Source: JAAYUD01 sp963676865
GTDB lineage: Bacteria; Bacteroidota; Bacteroidia; Bacteroidales; Bacteroidaceae
Reading direction: 5' to 3'
Assembly: GCA_963676865.2 (NCBI GenBank)
Contig: CAXXSS010000001.1
Span: 2,666,001 to 2,730,000, forward strand
Length of the DNA stretch: 64,000 nt
Shown here: positions 59,863 through 64,000 of the stretch, in pieces
Layout of the letters: each line of letters opens with the position of its first letter
How positions within the stretch are numbered: position 1 is the first letter of the stretch
Made by a program: the position numbers and the translations under genes
The notes under the pieces: model-generated
What the model saw: only the letters and a program-made list of their open reading frames with translations
Databases searched by the model: none
What the model was told of the DNA's origin: nothing

Positions 59863-60176
59863 CGATATACTTCTCAACACGTTCTAAGAAGCGTTGGTTG
59901 ACACTACCATCAATTCACGAGCAAGATAGATATCTATAAAATAAAACGACCCGCCGATTTAAGCATTGTTAGGAGGCTTGGCGGGTTCTAGCGGGGCAAA
60001 GATAAGAAGTTTATCTCAAACTGCAATCGTTTCTTTGAGTTACAACTAAAAAAGGTTGATAATGACAATACGAGAGCAGGCAAAAGCTGTGAGAGTTCTT
60101 ATCTCTTTAAGGCATATATAAACAGAATATAAACATATTATAAACGAAAATGCTTGTTGTAGTAAACATTTATATT
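59863..60176. other. Intergenic region after the AbiE pair
   Basis: About 310 bp. A possible terminator lies near 59945-59990 (CCCGCC...GGCGGG around a spacer). A 19-codon frame at 60062-60121 begins MTIREQAKAV, faintly like the AbiEi N-terminus, but is too short to call. Confidence 0.4.
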
Positions 60177-60184
60177 TATATTTG
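60177..60184 (+). promoter_or_regulatory. -7 box of the HTH gene at 60207
   Basis: TATATTTG, 22 bp before the start codon. Confidence 0.55.
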
Positions 60185-60206
60185 TGCCGTACAATAAACA
60201 TTTGCT

Positions 60207-60515
60207 ATGAGCAGAAAAACATTTGGAAAGGTTATGCCAAGACCCGTAACTCAGTATTTGGAGTTGATGGGCGAGCAGATTATGCTGGCACGTAAACGGA
60301 GGCATCTCACCATGCAAGATGTTGCAGATAGGGCTACCGTGACCCGCCTTACGCTGTCGAAGGTAGAACATGGCGATCCTTCCGTAGCAATGGGCATTTA
60401 TGCGCGTGTACTTTATGCTCTTAATCTTGAGAACGATATCAAGTTGATTGCCGGTGACGATGCTCTTGGTCGTGACCTTCAGGATGCGGAGCTTAAAAAA
60501 TACAGGGGCAAATAA
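60207..60515 (+). CDS. HipB-like XRE regulator without a HipA partner
   Basis: A 102-residue Cro/CI-type HTH protein (MLARKRRHLTMQDVADRATV, then TRLTLSKVEHGDPSVAMGIY) followed by a short tail. It resembles antitoxins that precede hipA in Bacteroidota, including the C-terminal LIAGDDALGRDLQDAEL. No HipA-like kinase follows: the next gene, 93 bp on, is on the opposite strand and is another HTH protein. A hairpin (CATATC/GATATG near 60533-60550) follows the stop. It is either an orphan antitoxin or a free-standing regulator of the neighbouring AbiE pair. Confidence 0.85.
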   Translation: MSRKTFGKVMPRPVTQYLELMGEQIMLARKRRHLTMQDVADRATVTRLTLSKVEHGDPSVAMGIYARVLYALNLENDIKLIAGDDALGRDLQDAELKKYRGK

Positions 60516-60608
60516 TAATTTCACATAAAAACACCAACATATCTCATTTGATATGCCGGTTTTCATTCAGTCGGTTATATTAATAATATCTTCTTTCTCG
60601 AGTATGAA

Positions 60609-60923
60609 CTATTTTTCAGGTAACGTCTGAATGGCCTCTAATTTACTCTCTTCCACATCGATTAACTTAATATCTAATGCAGATTGTATATCAACCAATG
60701 TGTCAATAGTAAAGTTGTGATTTCCGGCAAGCCATTTCGATATTTCAGCAGGCTTTTTCCCCAGTTCGTTTGCTAAATCTTTTTGGTTCATCCCCTTTCT
60801 CTTCAAAGCCTCTGCTATTTTTACAGCCACCCCCATACGATAATGCATTCTCTTGCATTCACTCTCATCTACTTCCGACAACAGTGTTTTTAGAATATCC
60901 TTTTCTCTATTTGCTTTCATCAT
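60609..60923 (-). CDS. HigA-like XRE regulator, orphan
   Basis: A 104-residue protein with a helical N-terminus (about 1-35) and a Cro/CI HTH at ~40-92 (MNQKDLANELGKKPAEISKW, then NFTIDTLVDIQSALDIKLI). The layout is that of HigA-type antitoxins, in which the N-terminal helices contact the toxin. No HigB-like gene is adjacent on either side. A -7 box lies 57 bp upstream. The start may be the second Met. Confidence 0.85.
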   Translation of the reverse strand: MMKANREKDILKTLLSEVDESECKRMHYRMGVAVKIAEALKRKGMNQKDLANELGKKPAEISKWLAGNHNFTIDTLVDIQSALDIKLIDVEESKLEAIQTLPEK

Positions 60924-60980
60924 CGTATAAATTTATATTATCTGAAATTAGTTCATAGCCTTCTGTAATTATTAGAGATA

Positions 60981-60988
60981 CAAAGTTA
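60981..60988 (-). promoter_or_regulatory. -7 box of the HigA-like gene
   Basis: TAACTTTG on the minus strand, 57 bp before the start codon. A second box, TATCTTTG (minus, near 61003-61010), lies further upstream. Confidence 0.5.
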
Positions 60989-61143
60989 ATATTATTCATG
61001 GAACAAAGATAACTTATAAGTTAATTTTTTCCGTTACTCAATCTTTTTATGTTCAGGCACAATAGAACTGTGTACCTTTCCCGCTGCTTATCACGGTATA
61101 CACCGTCAATCGTTTCTTTCAAAATAGACTTTAAAATCGCCTG

Positions 61144-61260
61144 ATTACCGCATCTGGTGTAAACCCTATTTGCAACATAGCTGAACAAACGAATACAAAT
61201 CGCAATTCTTGATTACATATTGTCATTCGTACATCAATACGAAAGCTCCTGTTTATCGTA
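61144..61260. repeat. Diverged direct repeat, right copy
   Basis: The partner of 57885-58000 (41 of 48 identical in the first part, then GAAAGCTCCTGTTTATCGTA against AAAAGCTTCTGCTTATGACG). It lies upstream of the DUF4248/VapE genes, about 3.1 kb from the left copy. Confidence 0.75.
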
Positions 61261-61334
61261 TTCCTTTTTAACTTTTAGGAAAAAACTTTATGCTTCTTTT
61301 TGCCAAAGAAGTTGGTAGTTTACTCGCCAGCTCT

Positions 61335-61342
61335 TATTTTTG
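61335..61342 (+). promoter_or_regulatory. Probable -7 box of the DUF4248/VapE side
   Basis: TATTTTTG, 33 bp before the small frame at 61376. Confidence 0.45.
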
Positions 61343-61375
61343 TAACAAAACAATCCAAAACGGAAAATCTAACCC

Positions 61376-61483
61376 ATGAAAATACTCATCATACACCTAT
61401 CGGCACACAGCGGCGAAGCCCGCAGCTCCGCCTCCGTGATCACCACTCCGGGAGATCTCTTTTTCATCGACGAAGACAGCTGA
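61376..61483 (+). CDS. Possible 35-residue protein upstream of DUF4248
   Basis: The frame runs ATG AAA ATA CTC to TGA (N-terminus MKILIIHLSAHSGEARSS, C-terminus LFFIDEDS). It follows a -7 box at a normal distance and shares the high-GC codon use (ATC, CTC, GAC, third-position C) of the VapE gene rather than of the AbiE genes, which is the main support. No domain is recognised. About 225 bp separate it from DUF4248; this gap shows no other gene. Confidence 0.4.
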   Translation: MKILIIHLSAHSGEARSSASVITTPGDLFFIDEDS

Positions 61484-61708
61484 TACCGGCACTGCGTACT
61501 GCGCCGCGGCCGGCATCCCCGTGAGGCTTCGACTTGCGCCTGCGAAGACAAAACACGTTTTTGCCTATGGGCGTGCCATGCCCTGAAACAACAGGTTTGC
61601 CGATGATGAAAAAGATTCTTTTTGTTGTGAATTATTTGCATAATTATCTTGCAGGAATGCGCCGAATTTAGTATCTTCATGCATTAATAATCAATACTTT
61701 AAAACATC

Positions 61709-61933
61709 ATGTATATCGACGATTTCGAAGTGAGAAGTTACACCAAGTCCGAACTGGCGAGGCTCTACAATCCGCAGCTCACCACGCCCGCCGCGCGCCG
61801 CCTGTTGCGCCGGTGGATAGAGTGCAACCCACGCCTCAAAGACGAACTCCGGCAGCTGGGCACACCCAAACATACGCACGTGTACTCGCCCCGTCAGGTG
61901 CAGGCCATCGCCCAACATCTGGGCGTGCCCTGA
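61709..61933 (+). CDS. DUF4248 protein
   Basis: A 74-residue basic protein (YTKSELARLYNPQLTTPAAR, then RRWIECNPRLKDELRQLG and YSPRQVQAIAQHLG). DUF4248 members are short, HTH-like, and almost always lie just upstream of VapE-like genes in Bacteroides, as here. They are probably DNA-binding regulators or excisionase-like proteins. GC content is clearly higher than in genes before 61 kb. Confidence 0.85.
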   Translation: MYIDDFEVRSYTKSELARLYNPQLTTPAARRLLRRWIECNPRLKDELRQLGTPKHTHVYSPRQVQAIAQHLGVP

Positions 61934-62010
61934 GCGCCGCCCCACATACCACGAAGTTATTATTACTACTGATAACCTGAATTATTTTTTTTAACTACTA
62001 AAATTTAATT

Positions 62011-64000
62011 ATGACAGAAGAATCAATCGGCCAAACGCCGCCGTTCGAAATGACTTACTGCCCTTCCATCTCGAAGGTACAGGGCACCATTACCTTAACC
62101 AAGTACCATGAACTCACCACCACGGGATTCGTGCGCACGCAGATAGAAGCCATCCGGCAGGCAGCCGCCGAGGGCGACAAGGAGCGATGCGCCACCCTCA
62201 AACGGTCGCTGCCCGCCGTCATCGTGGGCGCCGTGTTCGAGGGACAACGCAAGAAAGAGGGCTTTCGTCGCGGACTGTGCCAACTGGTGCTCGACGTGGA
62301 CAAGCTCGACGCTCCCCAATTGGCGGACCTCACCACCTACCTGCGCAAAGACCCCATCGTGCAGTATTTCAACATCAGTCCCAGCGGCAACGGCGTGAAG
62401 ATATTCATAGGCTACACCACCGAATCGGGCGAAGTGCCTACCGACTGGGCCACCTACGAGGCGCTCCACCATGCCGCCTACGACTACGTGGTAGAAGCCT
62501 TCCGCCAGTGCTACGGCTACGACGTCGACACTACCGGCCGCGACCCCATGCGCATCTGCTTCCTCTCGTACGACCCCGACGCCTACTACAATCCGCAACC
62601 CCAGATCGTAGTAGTGGCTTTCGATGCCGCCACCTGCTCGTCGCGTGGGGAGGCGAAAGGGGAGGTGAAAGGGGAGGTGAAAGGGGAGGGGAGCGAGCCT
62701 GCCGCTACCGCCAAACCGCCTACAAACGTCGTCAAAGGCAAATCCAAAGAGAACCTCGAATCGCTCCTCTCGCCCACACGCGCCAGCGAAGATCGTCTGG
62801 ACGCCCTCTTCGTCATCATCTGCAAAAACCTCTACAGCGCGGGCGACCGATTTAAGGACGGCAGCCGCAACGACTTCGTCTACAAGGCGGCGTGCGAGCT
62901 CAACAAACATGGCATACCCCGCGACAAAGCCCTCGTGCTCATACCGCGCTCCATGCACAAACTCATCGAGATAGAAACCGACGTCTCGTTCGAGAAGAAG
63001 ACCGTGCCGCCCCTCCCCATGGACGAGGTGGAGACCACCGTGAAGAGCGCCTACGACAACAACCGCGCCGAGCACGCCACGGTCAAACTAGGCTGCTCGC
63101 TCATGAAGCACATCTACCTGCAAGTAGAGATACAGCGCACCGTCTGGCTACGCAAGAACCTGCTGTCGCTCCGAATCGAATACTGCCGCCGCACCGACCG
63201 CAAACTCACGGGCAAGGAGCGCTACAAAGAGTTCGACGACCACATCGAAAATTACTTTTCCCTGCGCCTCAAGGAGCTGGGATACGACATCCCCGTCAAA
63301 CAGGTGCACGAACTGGTCAACTCGCCCTTCACTTCGCCCTACGACCCCGTAGAGACCTATCTCGAGAGGCTTCCCGCATGGGACGGATGCGACCACATCG
63401 GCCGCTTTGCCGACTCCGTCTGCACCAACGACCCCGATCGCTTCCGGCGACTACTCACCATGTGGTACGTGGGCATGATCAAATCCTACCGCGACGACAA
63501 CATCACCAATCACATCGTCATTACCCTCTACAGTGCCGGTGGCGGTATAGGCAAGACCAACTTCGTAGACCGCACGCTGCCGCCCGAGCTGCAGGAAGCC
63601 GTTCATCAAGGCATGGTACAGGCCAAAAAAGACTCCATCGAGAAACTCTCCACGTGTCTGGTCATCAGCATCGACGAGCTCAACCACTTCAAGCGCGAAG
63701 AGATGCAGGAGCTCAAGGAACTTATCACACGCAAGTACGTGGATTTCCGCATCAACTACGACCGCTTCGGGCACCTGCATCCTCACCGCGCCTCGTTCAT
63801 CGCCACGTGCAACAGCACCAATTTCATGAGCGATCCCTCGGGCAACCGCCGTTTCCACGTGTTCGAAGTCACCAGCGTAGACATGAACTACCAAGTAAAC
63901 TACGAGCAACTCTTCGCCCAAGTCATCCATCTGCTCAACACGGGCTTCAAATACTACTTCACCGCCGAGGAGCAGGAACAACTCTCCGCCTACAACTATC
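62011..64000 (+). CDS. VapE-family primase/helicase-like protein, 3' end outside window
   Basis: The frame is open from the ATG at 62011 to the window end (663 codons). The N-terminal ~210 residues match the BT4734-like domain (LCQLVLDVDKLDAPQLADL, FNISPSGNGVKIFIGY). A Gly-Glu-Val-Lys repeat linker (about 213-228) follows, then a primase C-terminal-like segment (DGSRNDFVYKAACELNKHGI) and a VapE P-loop domain with Walker A YSAGGGIGKTNFVDR, Walker B CLVISIDELNHF and an arginine-rich sensor SDPSGNRRFHVFEV. The plan suggests DNA unwinding or priming for a mobile element; the role in Bacteroides modules is unproven. High GC and C-ending codons contrast with the rest of the window. Confidence 0.9.
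   Translation, partial: MTEESIGQTPPFEMTYCPSISKVQGTITLTKYHELTTTGFVRTQIEAIRQAAAEGDKERCATLKRSLPAVIVGAVFEGQRKKEGFRRGLCQLVLDVDKLDAPQLADLTTYLRKDPIVQYFNISPSGNGVKIFIGYTTESGEVPTDWATYEALHHAAYDYVVEAFRQCYGYDVDTTGRDPMRICFLSYDPDAYYNPQPQIVVVAFDAATCSSRGEAKGEVKGEVKGEGSEPAATAKPPTNVVKGKSKENLESLLSPTRASEDRLDALFVIICKNLYSAGDRFKDGSRNDFVYKAACELNKHGIPRDKALVLIPRSMHKLIEIETDVSFEKKTVPPLPMDEVETTVKSAYDNNRAEHATVKLGCSLMKHIYLQVEIQRTVWLRKNLLSLRIEYCRRTDRKLTGKERYKEFDDHIENYFSLRLKELGYDIPVKQVHELVNSPFTSPYDPVETYLERLPAWDGCDHIGRFADSVCTNDPDRFRRLLTMWYVGMIKSYRDDNITNHIVITLYSAGGGIGKTNFVDRTLPPELQEAVHQGMVQAKKDSIEKLSTCLVISIDELNHFKREEMQELKELITRKYVDFRINYDRFGHLHPHRASFIATCNSTNFMSDPSGNRRFHVFEVTSVDMNYQVNYEQLFAQVIHLLNTGFKYYFTAEEQEQLSAYNY
62647..62690. 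repeat. 12-bp tandem repeat in the VapE linker
   Basis: Units GGGGAGGCGAAA, GGGGAGGTGAAA, GGGGAGGTGAAA and a partial fourth, encoding Gly-Glu-(Ala/Val)-Lys repeats between the N-terminal and primase-like domains. In-frame slippage would change linker length only. Confidence 0.85.

Noticed and set aside
62095..63075. A 326-codon open frame on the minus strand
   Set aside because: It is the antisense shadow of the GC-rich VapE-like gene. Its composition (Val/Gly/His runs) is not protein-like, while the plus strand has clear domain motifs.
63451..63981. A 176-codon minus-strand frame at the window end
   Set aside because: Same reason: antisense to the P-loop domain of the VapE-like gene.

Overview
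The window looks like chromosome from a member of the Bacteroidales, probably Bacteroides or a close relative. The support is direct: many genes are preceded by the Bacteroidota -7 box TAnnTTTG, the coding content is typical of the group (BACON and FISUMP lipoproteins, GH89/GH3/GH2 enzymes, ECF sigma/FecR pairs, DUF4248, HU-HIG and VapE-like proteins), and the histidine genes run hisG-hisD-hisC-hisB with a bifunctional HisB. No rRNA or CRISPR array is visible; there is one tRNA gene.

Layout. 0-7.6 kb: the end of a glycan-use operon (a BACON/DUF5077/DUF3472 protein cut by the window edge, a FISUMP lipoprotein, an alpha-N-acetylglucosaminidase and a GH3 beta-glucosidase) closed by a hairpin terminator. 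7.7-10.4 kb: two apparently intact insertion sequences, an IS1595-type element with terminal repeats and a 9-bp flanking direct repeat, and an IS3-type element with an A-AAA-AAC frameshift site. 10.5-16 kb: an arsenic operon arsR, an arsE-like thioredoxin, arsF-like, arsG-like, arsD, arsA, arsC and acr3, driven from a promoter lying inside an inverted-repeat operator. 16-27.5 kb: housekeeping and fermentation genes (M24 peptidase, RlpA, glutamate dehydrogenase), a copper pair (HMA-AraC fusion regulator and CopA), and an iorA-iorB-paaK-xpt operon next to mltG.

27.5-37.6 kb: a MATE exporter, a possible ADP-ribosyltransferase, a putative outer-membrane protein, then the histidine operon with a leader peptide containing five consecutive His codons and an attenuator, a ROK regulator and tRNA-Thr(CGU). 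37.6-43.3 kb: a compact ECF sigma/FecR locus whose predicted sensor carries an STN domain but LA_2272-type surface repeats instead of a TonB-dependent barrel. Two neighbouring genes (a lipid A type acyltransferase and a second LA_2272 protein) share a 69-bp promoter-proximal repeat, so the locus looks like a self-contained envelope regulon. I consider it the best candidate for an undescribed system.

43.6-55.4 kb: a lone PD-(D/E)XK-like gene, cyclophilin, recQ-recJ, dnaG, a GH2 beta-mannosidase, anmK and a small secreted protein. 55.7-64 kb: an accessory module with amidase, small coiled-coil protein and HU-HIG protein on the minus strand, and DUF4248 and a VapE-like primase/helicase on the plus strand. 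An AbiE-type toxin-antitoxin pair and two lone HTH regulators sit between two diverged copies of the same ~116-bp intergenic sequence. The DUF4248/VapE end is visibly much richer in GC than the rest, which suggests separate ancestry. The VapE-like reading frame starts at 62011 and is still open at the window end.
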